From: Lepus europaeus
Taxonomy: Eukaryota; Chordata; Mammalia; Lagomorpha; Leporidae
Reading direction: 5' to 3'
Assembly: GCF_033115175.1 (NCBI RefSeq)
Contig: NC_084831.1
Coordinates: forward strand, 45,292,002 to 45,356,001
Length of the DNA stretch: 64,000 nucleotides
The notes under the pieces: model-generated
Databases searched by the model: none
Told to the model about the DNA's origin: nothing
Seen by the model: the letters and a program-made list of their open reading frames with translations, nothing else
Part shown: in pieces, positions 54,540 through 64,000 of the stretch
Layout: every line of letters starts with the position of its first letter
Position numbering within the stretch: position 1 is the stretch's first letter
Translations under genes and position numbers: made by a program

Positions 54540-54851
54540 AGAGAAGAGGGAGTGGCCCAGTGAAGTCCTCCAATTAGCATCTTGATGATCCCTATCATCT
54601 CAAAGGGTCTCATTTCTGGGAATTTTGGCCTAGGGCAGGAAGCAACCACCACCTGCACATAGCCCCTGGATGGAAGCCCAGCACAAAGAACACTGACCAG
54701 TCAAGGAAGGCATGAGCATCTCCAGCCAGGAAGCTGGACATGCACTGAACAGGCACCTATCAGCCCCACCTTTGAACGTGAAGCTTCTCTGCCTTTACTC
54801 CCCTGGGGAGCCAGGAATTAGGCATAGCTGCCAGGCTCCTTACTTTGTGTC

Positions 54852-55220
54852 TGTTAGTAAAATGTCGCAGTCTTATCTGTGGCATGATCTACGCCTGGAC
54901 ACCATCCTAGGCTCTAGCCCACCACCACACCACCACCACCACCCCTGCTGCCATTGTTGGAAGCCAGGTAACCACATAGCCCAACCATAGGTGTCAGCCC
55001 CACTCCCACCCTAGTGGGACTGGTTACTCCTATTTCCCTGCCTGCCCCCCGCCCCTACAAAGGTTTAAGAGGACCTGTTCCTGAACACTGTTCTCTTGAT
55101 CTCTCTCACACACTCTCCTCTCTCTTACCCTCCCACCCTCTCCCCTTGCCTATTGGGCTTCCCCTACCTGACAATAAACCTTTCCTCTAACTGTAGTGTT
55201 TGCTTTATGGCAGCCTTACA
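54852..55220 (+). repeat. 5' LTR of the ERV
   Basis: Starts TGTTAGTAAAATGTCGCAGT, contains CCTGACAATAAACCTTTCCTC, ends ATGGCAGCCTTACA directly before the primer site. 369 bases, aligning along its length with the solo LTR at 51835. Confidence 0.9.
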
Positions 55221-55221
55221 T

Positions 55222-55239
55222 TGGTGCCGTGACTCAGAT
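55222..55239 (+). promoter_or_regulatory. Primer-binding site, tRNA-His type
   Basis: TGGTGCCGTGACTCAGAT follows the LTR after one base. It differs at one position from the TGGTGCCGTGACTCGGAT site known from HERV-H. Confidence 0.85.
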
Positions 55240-55578
55240 CCAAGATCCCCCATTGACTTTGCTCTCCATTAGGGATTTGAGCTGCCTTGGGGTCCTGGAT
55301 TTCTGCCAGTCACAAAACACACCTCCGGACCTTCTTCCATACCACCAAATTCTCCATTATCTACACCCACACACTGGCCTCTCAAATTCCTGAGGTAAGA
55401 TGGGGTACTTGGAGGATCCTCTCAGCGCAACTCCACTATAGGTTGTGGTTTCGCTCTGCTTTGTCTCAAAGTCCTGGTACTGGGCACCACAACTCTTGTG
55501 CCTCTATGTGAAGGACCCTTATGGGGGAGAGGGACAAGAAACTAGGCCTGGGCAGATATCAGGGGCTTCTTAAGAGGT

Positions 55579-56122
55579 TAGATGTTCCCCAGAGTGCAGC
55601 AGGCACGTTCTCTGGGAAGGAAAAGTCTATCACCTTTAGAGAACCTCTAGGCATGCCCAGAGCAGAGCTGCCACTCCCCTTCGGAGAGTCTCAGTACTCT
55701 CCTCAGCATTCTCCTCAGCTGGTTCCCTCAGCACTCTCCTCAGCATTCTCTTCAGCTGGTTCCCTCAGCACTCTCCTCAGCATTCTCTTCAGCTGGTTCC
55801 CTCAGCACTCTCCTCAGCATTCTCCTCAGCTGGTTCCCTCAGCACTCTCCTCAGCATTCTCTTCAGCTGGTTCCCCCAGCACTCTCCTCAGCACTTTCCG
55901 GTATGCTAATTGTCCCTCCGAACCGGCCAATCCCATATGCTAATTTGTTGACTATATAACCTGTATGAAACTGCCGCTCAGGGCTCCTCACCGCCTTAGG
56001 TGGGGGCCCGTTTGCGCAAACGTACAATAAATACCTCATGCTTTTTGCATCAACTGGTCTGGAGTCTGGATTTTTGGGCGTCCTCTCGAGCAAGTGGGCA
56101 TCTCTACAACTGAGAGGTCCAA
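55579..56122 (+). repeat. Second, unrelated LTR-like segment in the ERV leader
   Basis: Ordered LTR features: a U3-like tandem repeat, CTATATAACC (about 55952), ACAATAAATACC (about 56023) and a U5-like end to GAGGTCCAACA. The start is uncertain. It differs from the flanking LTR family, so it is a separate insertion or a recombined piece. Confidence 0.55.
55696..55895 (+). repeat. 37-base tandem repeat, five units plus a partial
   Basis: Unit begins ACTCTCCTCAGCATTCTC and ends AGCTGGTTCCCTCAGC. Copies differ only at one or two positions. It lies in the U3-like part of the second LTR. Confidence 0.95.
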
Positions 56123-58179
56123 CATATGGACTCTGTGTCTGGGCAACAGTGGGTTTGGGTGACAACTCAACTCCTGTTTCCCTTCTATGGGATAAGTCCT
56201 GGGCTCCAGTGGGCACCTGGGTGACAACCCCCACCATCTGTTCCCATATCCTCTCGTTGGATGGCCATGATCCTGGGAACGCCTGATATCCGCCAATCTG
56301 ACTCTATGGGTCACTGTGGGAACTTCTCTGTCCCACATTGTGTCCAACCCTCCTCTCGGTTGTCTACTACCTTGACACCTCAGTCCAAATGGCTGCTTAA
56401 CGACACATTTAACCCCAACATTATTGAGATCTCTACCACTTCTGTGAGCGTTTGGAAAAGTGGAAGCTTTCCTATGTCTAAGCTTTCTCTTATCTCAGCT
56501 CTAAATTTTCTCCGGCTCAAACTCTCTTAACTTTCAAAGCTCCCACCAAAAAAGCCAATACCCCTTTCTTCTATGTTCGAGGCCCCAGCTCTCATTGTTT
56601 CAGCCCACTGTACCTTCCCCTCCCATCCAGGAATTCCGACCTTATCTCAGAACCAGGCCTTGTCCAAAGTCTTCTCTCACATCTTATCAATGAGCCTCTC
56701 TAACACCCTCCTCCCAGAGAAGCAAGGGCTAGTTTGGGAATAGGCCACTCCATGCCTTCTCCCTCTGGCTCTATTCCTCCAACTGGTCTTTGCCCCTCCC
56801 CCTCCTGTTCCAATTTTACTGTAAGAATAGCAAGGGAGTGGTGATCCCAGCCTTCTGAGCTCCCTCTTTACTGCAAAACAAATTAAGTATCCCACCCTTT
56901 TGATGGCTCTTTTGTTTTACATGAGCAAGCCAGACAGGATAATCAGGTCTTTTGAATACCAAGCTGACTTGCCAGGTCTCCTCAATTCCTACAACTTTGA
57001 TTTCCTGGTTCCATTAGTGAGCATTTCCTAGACTGGCCCTTTAAACCAGCTGGCTTACCGGGTTAAATAGTATTTTCAGATATATCTCCTAATTGCCCCT
57101 TAATCTGTCACCTATCTGACTCTCCTCCTTAAAATCTCTCTCTCCAATTATCTACTCTGATGGATTCCCCCCCCCCCCCATTAAACCTAATATAATGGTG
57201 AACAATCTCCAGTGGACGCCTTTTCCCTGGCACATTGGCCCCTGGCCCACAGTCACCTTTGGGACCTGTCTGGCAGCTGCCTGGACTTTTGTTTCAGAGG
57301 CAGTCCCAAGTGGCTGACTGTTGACTAGGGCATCATTGGCCTACTGTGTTCTTAGGGTAAAAAACAGCTGTAACTAAACATTGGGTTTGAAGAAATTTTT
57401 CTCTTCGAATTTAGGAAGATCACTGCCTTTAAAAATATTGCTTTGTAACTTGCTGAACTTATTTTGCAATTTGTTTTAAGAGGTTTCTGATGCTATAGAA
57501 ATGGGTAATCAGTACTCCATGAAACAGCAATGGGTAACCAGTACTTGTTATAGTCCCTAAGGTAGATTTTGCAATCTCTGGTTTAATGTCATTGATTTAT
57601 AGCTAGAGTTTTATAAAAGGAGTAGGATTCCATATGAATGCAATTTTGGACTTAATTCAAATAGAGGTATAATATAATATCAGCATCTTAAGTCATTTCT
57701 GTGTAACTGCTAAATGTAAGTTGGGTAAAGGCAAATGAGATAAATCTAAATGTAAACTTTGGTACTTTTAGCATCTTATATTCTATAGAAAAACTATTTG
57801 GGCTTGGTAACAAATACATTTTCATAAACTGTCTGAACAATAGTTCAACACTACTTAAAAGTAAGGCTGAAATTGGATGTGTTACCTTATTTAGAAAATA
57901 ATGCCTTAATTTGGAGACTTTTAACAAGCTATTTCAAAATGTTAATCAAGAAAATCAGCAGATAGAAAAAGGTCACAAGTATAAAAGTGTGTTCTTGGTA
58001 AGAAGGTTAATAACAAAAGAGTTTTTTTTTAATAGAAAAGGACATAGTTTGTAAGAATTACTTTTCCTGATAGCTAGTTTACTCTAAACTGGAATGGAAA
58101 TGATAGAAAGTTTTAAGTAAGTTGAAGAAGGTGTGTGGAAGTCACAGAAGGCTATGAAAGATAGAAATTTTTGGACACA

Positions 58180-58525
58180 GGCCGGCGCCGCGGCTCACTA
58201 GGCTAATCCTCCGCCTTGCGGCGCCGGCACACCGGGTTCTAGTCCCGGTCGGGGCACCGATCCTGTCCCAGTTGCCCCTCTTCCAGGCCAGCTCTCTGCT
58301 GTGGCCCAGGAGTGCAGTGGAGGATGGCCCAAGTTCTTGGGCCCTGCACCCCATGGGAGACCAGGAGAAGCACCTGGCTCCTGCCATTGGATCAGAGCGG
58401 TGCGCTGGCCGCAGCACGCCAGCTGCGGTGGCCATTGGAGGGTGAACCAACGGCAAAAAGGAAGACCTTTCTCTCTGTCTCTCTCTCTGTCCACTCTGCC
58501 TGTCAAAAATTAAAAAAAAAAAAAA
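58180..58525 (+). mobile_element. Young C-repeat SINE inside the ERV
   Basis: Perfect TSD AGAAATTTTTGGACACA at 58163-58179 and 58526-58542. Confidence 0.97.
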
Positions 58526-58799
58526 AGAAATTTTTGGACACAAAAGCTATGAATCTATTTTTCTTTGACACAAAATTAGAATCTGATCCTCTGTTAAAGC
58601 AATGAGTTAAAGTAATCTATTACATTCTCTTAATGTCTATGTTAGGTTCTAGTTATTTAAAAACAGTTGAGTTTTTTTTTTTTATTAAGAATTATGGCTT
58701 GTTTAAATACACGCTTATTCTAAAACATTTGAGTAATCACCTTATAACAGTGATCAAATCTGGTCTATATTATGTCATGATGTTAAAGGATCTTATTTC

Positions 58800-59113
58800 T
58801 TTTTTTTATTTGACAGATAGATAGAGTTAGACAGTGAGAGAGAGAGAGAGAGAGAAAGGTCCTCCCTCTGTTGGTTCACCCCCCAAATGGCCGCCATGGC
58901 CGGAACTACACAGATGCGAAGCCAGGAGCCAGGTGCTTCCTCCTGGTCTCCTATGCGAGTGCAGGAACCCAAGCACTTGGGCCATCCTCCACTGCCTTCC
59001 CCGGGACACAGCAGAGAGCTCGACTGGAAGAGAAGCAACTGGGACTAGAACCTGGCTCCCATATGGGATGCCGGTGTCACAGGATTAACCAAGTGAGCCA
59101 CGGTGCCAGTCCC
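58800..59113 (-). mobile_element. C-repeat SINE inside the ERV
   Basis: Reverse copy; TSD AAAGGATCTTATTTC / AAGGGATCTTATTTC at 58785 and 59114. Confidence 0.94.
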
Positions 59114-61947
59114 AAGGGATCTTATTTCAATCAGATATTTTAAGCCTTCTTGGCATCCTTGACAGGCATTAAAAAAAAAAAATCAAAGTTCCAAAGAATT
59201 TGGACTTTTATATTTCCAGTTGGGCCCCTGGAAATGTCAAAGGATATATCTCTCATCTTGTTGAGCCACCAACTAATCAGGCTATTTGGATTATATTAGA
59301 AGTACTGTCAAAATGTGAAGTGGTACTAAATTTTAAGTTATGATAATGTAAAATGCTACAGATACAAATGCCCAAAAGTTAAAAAGTCTAATGATCTGAT
59401 GTTACTAGATGTGATGGCTATCTTAATGAGAAAGGCTCAGAGGCCTAAAAGGGTTAAATGTTTTGTTAAATCCTACAGATGCTTTCTAAAATACTGTGTG
59501 GAGTAAGCAAGTGCCTCTTGTTGATTAATGAGTTTATAATTTTAAATGTGGCTATTTAAAGTCTTTTGTCATCCACAGTTTTGTATATCAGATTTGCTGC
59601 TTATAAAACTAAACATTGTTGGTTCTGTGTTTAGCTGTCCTCCTATAGGATCCAATGGACTTTTTCCAGCCACTTCTATTGTATACAAGTGTATAAACAG
59701 ATGAAGCCAATAATGCACTGCAGGTTCCAACTGAGAGAAAGTATGGTTAACTGAGGTTACTAAGAGCAGAAAGTAATTTAAATCAATTGGTAATTTTGGA
59801 AACAGATTTTAAGAAGCTATTACTAAAACTGCTTTATTGTTATGTCATACATGTATATGTATTATATGTCTACAAGATAAAATTTATTAAGAACTCTTTT
59901 AATTGGCTTATAGCTAAAAGACTGCCCATAAATTTAAACTGCTAAAATTAATCAAAGATACATTTTGATTCATGTGACCTGAATCTATGTATCAGATGTT
60001 TTAAATTTGCTGGTAGAAAGAAACTAAAAATGTTTTTATATTTTTGTGCTTGAGTTTGCTGGTCAAACAAGCTACACCATGTTATATATTTAAGATATGT
60101 TTCTAAGTATATATATTCTTAAAGTTTATAGAGGGCATTAGACCTTCTGGTAAATGTTTTCATAGTTGTTATGGTTGAAATTGCTTGCTAAGTTTTCATT
60201 TGATATTGCTATTGTCAGTAAGTGATCTGGGACTTGCTCCCTCATTTCTCTATTCTAAGGCTGACTTGTTCCCTCACTTCTCTATTCTCTTCAAGGTGGG
60301 AAATTGACTATACTGAGTGACTATCCAAAATGCATAGTTTGATTTTTAGATCTTCTAAAAGGGATGGCTAACATTTTTCTGTAATAGCATAGCTAAAAGG
60401 AGAGCTTAAATTATAATTTCACAGCTAGATTGACTTCTCCATGTGCACAGTAAACAGGCAAAAACTTCCCTTTCAGACCAAAGGGAGAGAAAGTTTTAAA
60501 GTGAGGACTTAGCTTTCCTCATGGGCATTGTCTACCTCACAGAAAAACCACTATCAGAACATGCCTGTGACTATAGGCTTCTAGTTTAGGCCACCAAAGA
60601 TTAGAGGGTGGGACTTTCGCACTCCCCTTGACTTGCATCCTCTGGTCTGCTTTACAAAAACCAGGAGGAAAAGAAAGCTAAGCATCAAAAGCAATTTAAA
60701 GATAGGTGGCAAGCCAATTAAGGCTGCTCTCTGTTCAGTGATCTGCCATCAAGGAGACCCAACAGGCAGTGGCTTTCAATATGGAAATCCAGGGCTTCAG
60801 CAGAAGTCAGCTTATGAAGAACCCTGCCAGCCAAGAGTTGGGAAACTGGAAACAGAACTGTCCTGGAGTCGAAGGACTTCAGGTCAGAGCCACAGGTCTT
60901 GTTGGCTCTAAGCTGAAAAGCTCTTCACTCAGCCCAGCTTCCAAAGTAACCACCACTGCTGAGGGGATGGCCAAGTAGGGTCAGTAACATTGCAGGCAGA
61001 ACTGTAAATTTATTAGAGATGCCACCTGCCTTTACCTGGCCAGCTCTCCTCCCAGGCCAGCTAGGTAATGGAAGTCAACAAGGTACCTTCCCTAAGGAGG
61101 TTCACACCTCCCTTCGGATGTACCCCATGTGAAGAGATACCTAGCCCTAGGCCTCATAACTGGCAAGTCCTTAAAGCTCATCTGATTATTATCGGGCCCC
61201 TCCTGTCAGTTTCTATTTGCCTCTCAATTGGAAAACTTATTTGTGGCTTGGCACCTTTCTTAGGCCTCCAATAATGACTCCAGCTTTTGTTCTAGACCCT
61301 ATCTAGCCCACTTGGGACCTCATTCCTTTGTAGTTATAGCCTCTACTTTAACATCAATGGCTCTACTCCTGACCTGTGTGTATTGATGGTCCTCTCCCCC
61401 ACTTAATGTTGTATGATTGTTCAGAATTTCTCTACAGACAAACCCCTCTACCCACAAAAGATGAGTGGTCTTTCTCCCACTCTTGGTTGGGATCAGTTTC
61501 AAACCACGTCCACCAGTCTTCACAAGGGTCCAGAGACCCCCCTCATTTCCTCTCCCCTATGAAATCCTTTCATTACTTGGTTAATGCCACTCTTAGGATC
61601 ATTATTTTCTATTCTCACCCTTCTTTTATACTACTGTGTCTGTTTAAGTGTTCGTAGGAGGTGATAATGGAACGAACCAAAGCCTTCACCAACCAGGTGG
61701 TCAACCAAATGCTGCTACAGGGATATACTCAGCTTCTCATCCAGGAGACAGTGGCTTGAGACATTGCCCCATGTCAGCAGGAAGTAGCTCTAAAGACAGA
61801 TTCTCATCCCTCCATCCCTCCTAGACTTTGGGGCTGATGTAATCCCATACAACTCTTGCTTTATAAAAAACAAAAGGGAGGAATGTGTAAAATGGCACAA
61901 TCTTATCTATGGAGTGATCTACTCCCCAGAACACCATCCTAGGCTCT

Positions 61948-62001
61948 AGCAGCAGGCATCACTGGCCGCAGTTTAACCTGCTATGCCACAACACCGGTTC
62001 C
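61948..62001 (-). mobile_element. SINE head fragment at the truncated 3' LTR
   Basis: GTTTAACCTGCTATGCCACA and ACACCGGTTCC are a reversed C-SINE head; the junction with the 3' LTR is abrupt. Confidence 0.65.
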
Positions 62002-62053
62002 TTAGGTGGTGTGGGATTAAGTGGGTAGGAAGTTAGCTTGGGCTGGAACTCTG

Positions 62054-62338
62054 TTTTTTTAAACAAAATTTATTTATTTGAAAGAGTTATAGAGAGGGAG
62101 AGACAGAGATCTTCCATTCACTGGCTCACTCCCCAAATGGTGCCAGAGCAGGGGCTGGGCCAGGCCAAAGCCAGGAGCAAGCAGCTTTGTCTGGATCTCC
62201 CACATGGGTGTAGGAGCCTGAGCACTTGGGCTATTCCCAGGCATATTGGCAGGGAGCTGGAGAGGAAGTAGACCCAGCACCCGTATGAAATGCGGGCATC
62301 ACAGGCCGTGGCTTTAACCTGCTACACCACAAAAACCA
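62054..62338 (-). mobile_element. C-repeat SINE
   Basis: Reverse copy, TTTTTTTAAACAAAATTTAT to GCTACACCACAAAAACCAC, with a diverged head. Confidence 0.85.
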
Positions 62339-62445
62339 CCTACAGCAGGGGCTCTTGTATCCCTGCATAATGATGCTGTCTCTTTGACTCTGTTTGGTAT
62401 ACTCACCTAAGATTTACTTTAGGGTTTGGTGCTGTGGCCTCTATC

Positions 62446-62790
62446 TTTTTTTTTTTTTTTGGACAGGCAGAGAGGACAGAGAGAGAGAGAGAGAGAGAGA
62501 GAAAGGTCTTCCTTTTCCGTTGGTTCACCCCCCAATGGCCGCTGAGGCCGGCATGCTGCAGCAGGCACACTGCGCTCATCCGAAGCCAGGAGCCAGGTGC
62601 TTCTCCTGGTCTCCCATGCGGGTGCAGGGCCCAAGGACTTGGGCCACCCTCCATTGCACTCCCGGGCCACAGCAGAGAGCTGGCCTGGAAGAGGGGCAAC
62701 TGGGACAGAATCCAGGCCCTGACCAGGACTAGAACCCAGTGTGCCAGCACCGCAGGCAGAGGATTAGCCTATTGAGCCGCAGCGCCGGCC
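62446..62790 (-). mobile_element. Young C-repeat SINE
   Basis: Reverse copy from the T run to GAGCCGCAGCGCCGGCC. The text before it (AGGGTTTGGTGCTGTGGC, 62421-62438) is a forward SINE head fragment. Confidence 0.93.
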
Positions 62791-62874
62791 TAAACTTATC
62801 TTTTAACTGCATTTGCCATGACCTTTTTGGCAAAACCCAGTGATTTATATTCCATTATAAAGGATACTATGTGA

Positions 62875-63185
62875 GGCCATTGCTGTGGCATAGTAGGCTA
62901 TGCCTCCACCTGCAGCACCTGCATCCCATGTGGGCACTGGTTTGAGTCCCGGCTTCTTCTCTTCCTATCTAGCCAATGGCCTGGGAAAGCAGTAGAAGAT
63001 GGCCCAAGTCTTTGGGACCTTGCACCCACAGGGGAGGCCCATAAGAAGCTCCTGGCTTCAAATCGGCCCAGTTCCAGCTGTTGTGGCCATTTGGGGAGTG
63101 AACCAATGGATGGAAAACCTTTCTGTATGTCTCTCTCTATAACTCGGCCTCTCATAAAAATAAATAAAATCTTGAGAAAAAAAAA
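62875..63185 (+). mobile_element. C-repeat SINE
   Basis: Forward copy with TSD AAGGATACTATGTGA / AAGGATGCTGTGTGA. Confidence 0.93.
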
Positions 63186-63261
63186 AAGGATGCTGTGTGA
63201 CATCTGGGTATCTCATACTTTCTAATGTATAGCTGCACAGTAGTTTCTGGTTTCTCTGTCT

Positions 63262-63317
63262 TAAATTGATAAGAACAGATACTACACTTGATCTTAGCCA
63301 AAAGGCAGAGAAGCAAT
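63262..63317 (-). pseudogene. RNU2 pseudogene: U2 snRNA 5' fragment, tailless retropseudogene
   Basis: The minus strand reads ATTGCTTCTCTGCCTTTTGG then CTAAGATCAAGTGTAGTATC and TGTTCTTATCAATTTAA: the first 56 or so bases of U2 snRNA with only a few changes. The rest of U2 is absent and no A tail follows. TTCTCTGTCTTA occurs at both edges (63252-63263 and 63317-63328). Confidence 0.93.
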
Positions 63318-63329
63318 TCTCTGTCTTAT

Positions 63330-63799
63330 ATTATATAAACAATATTGCTACTAATCTTTATCTATTTTTCTGTGTCCCTTAACTGATTATTTCACTAAAA
63401 TGTTTCTAGAAAATTCTGTTTAAAAGCCAAATACAAGTTTAAAACATTGATGCACACTGCCACACACTACCACTTAAAGACTCAATACCACAGTCAATTC
63501 ACAAAGGCTCCTAGAAGATGAAGTCTTCAGAGGTGACCTCTGCAGAGGGGACTCACAGTTGCAAAATTTGTTAAAAATCTGCATGAATGAGTGATAAGCA
63601 CAATAGTTTTCTTCTCTAATATTTATTTCGTTTAATGGGTATCTGGTTAAAAGATCATTAGTTTTACTTTTCAATCCATTCCTTTAAATAATTTTTAATT
63701 GGTTAACTTATGAAAAGCACTGTCATAGTCATTGGTCCATGGTGCATAATCCAAAAATATACATATTATTAGCTAATATTATTAAAACCACCTTAGCGT
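63330..63799. other. AT-rich stretch, nothing recognised
   Basis: No gene, RNA or named repeat. Short reverse frames only. Confidence 0.5.
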
Positions 63800-64000
63800 G
63801 GGGCTGGTGTTGTGCCATAGCAGGTTAAGCTGCAGCCTGCAATGCTGGCATCCAGTAGGGGAATGGGATCAAATCCCAGCTGCTCCACTTCCAACTCAGC
63901 TCCCTGCTAATGGCATGGGAAAAGCTGTGAAAGATGTCCCAAGTGTTTGGGCCTCTGCACCCACATGGGAGACCTGGAAGAAGCTCCTGGTTCCAATGTG
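63800..64000 (+). mobile_element. C-repeat SINE, cut by window edge
   Basis: Head GGGGCTGGTGTTGTGCCATA and most of the body before the right edge. Confidence 0.9.

Larger units (their letters stand above)
54852..61946 (+). mobile_element. Class I endogenous retrovirus, HERV-H-like, broken
   Basis: Parts in order: 5' LTR (54852-55220), primer-binding site of tRNA-His type, a leader carrying a second LTR (55579-56122), a long AT-rich middle with two SINEs, a region resembling a gag nucleocapsid (about 60770-60900), an env-end-like region (about 61660-61800), a polypurine tract (about 61866-61883) and the start of the 3' LTR, cut off at about 61946. Most of pol is not recognisable. It is a fossil with many breaks. 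Young-subtype SINEs inside show that it predates them. Its relatives here are the solo LTR, the LTR at 52950 and internal copy A. Confidence 0.75.

Noticed and set aside
55521-55943. 140-codon frame over the 37-base tandem repeat
   Set aside because: The apparent protein repeat is a by-product of the DNA repeat in an LTR; no domain recognised.
42530-64000. Search for HSPB11 (IFT25), the expected next gene
   Set aside because: No exon resembling its C-terminal or internal peptides was found on the minus strand. It probably lies beyond the right edge, displaced by the repeat insertions.
1-64000. CRISPR arrays, operons or other prokaryotic systems
   Set aside because: Repeats are dispersed retroposons with target duplications, not evenly spaced arrays; the genes are split by introns and the composition is mammalian.

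Overview
This is a vertebrate nuclear window from a lagomorph, most likely the European rabbit. The reason is the density of C-repeats, the lagomorph tRNA-derived SINE: a tRNA-like head, a body ending in a CT run, and an A-rich tail. About 60 whole, split or partial copies are visible on both strands. The window is gene-poor and repeat-rich. No operon-like or prokaryotic content is present, and I found no undescribed multigene system.

Two host genes are supported. The left part holds the 5' end of YIPF1 on the minus strand: a CpG-island promoter around 7.2-8.1 kb, a probable non-coding first exon, the first coding exon (MAAVDDLQFE) at 6696-6726 and a second coding exon at 1347-1510; the rest lies off the left edge. 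From 27604 to about 42.5 kb lies a complete DIO1 gene (type I iodothyronine deiodinase, a selenoenzyme) on the plus strand. Its four coding exons have agreeing splice phases and give 249 codons. Codon 126 is an in-frame TGA for selenocysteine, and a SECIS element sits about 930 bases after the stop codon. The two genes are divergent, which as I recall is the human arrangement. No exon of the next expected gene (HSPB11) was recognised.

Layout: 1-8 kb, YIPF1 5' region with SINEs, MIR, L2 and microsatellites; 8-11 kb, SINE clusters; 11.4-14.5 kb, an ERVL pol fossil and a MaLR-type LTR; 14.6-19.3 kb, nested SINEs and a U6 pseudogene; 19.4-24.9 kb, an old L1 cut up by SINEs plus an inverted-repeat DNA element; 25-27 kb, SINEs; 27.2-35.2 kb, a stretch without C-SINEs covering DIO1 exons 1-2; 35-42.5 kb, the rest of DIO1; 42.8-46.4 kb, SINEs and a MER5A; 46.4-52.7 kb, a layered nest (SINE cut by L1, itself carrying ERV, SINE, retrocopy and solo-LTR insertions); 52.9-61.9 kb, a class I ERV family resembling HERV-H, with a tRNA-His-type primer site; 62-64 kb, more SINEs and a tailless U2 fragment.

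All calls come from reading the sequence and recalling family consensus patterns. No alignment or database search was run, so repeat boundaries are good to about 5-20 bases unless target-site duplications (TSDs) are quoted.
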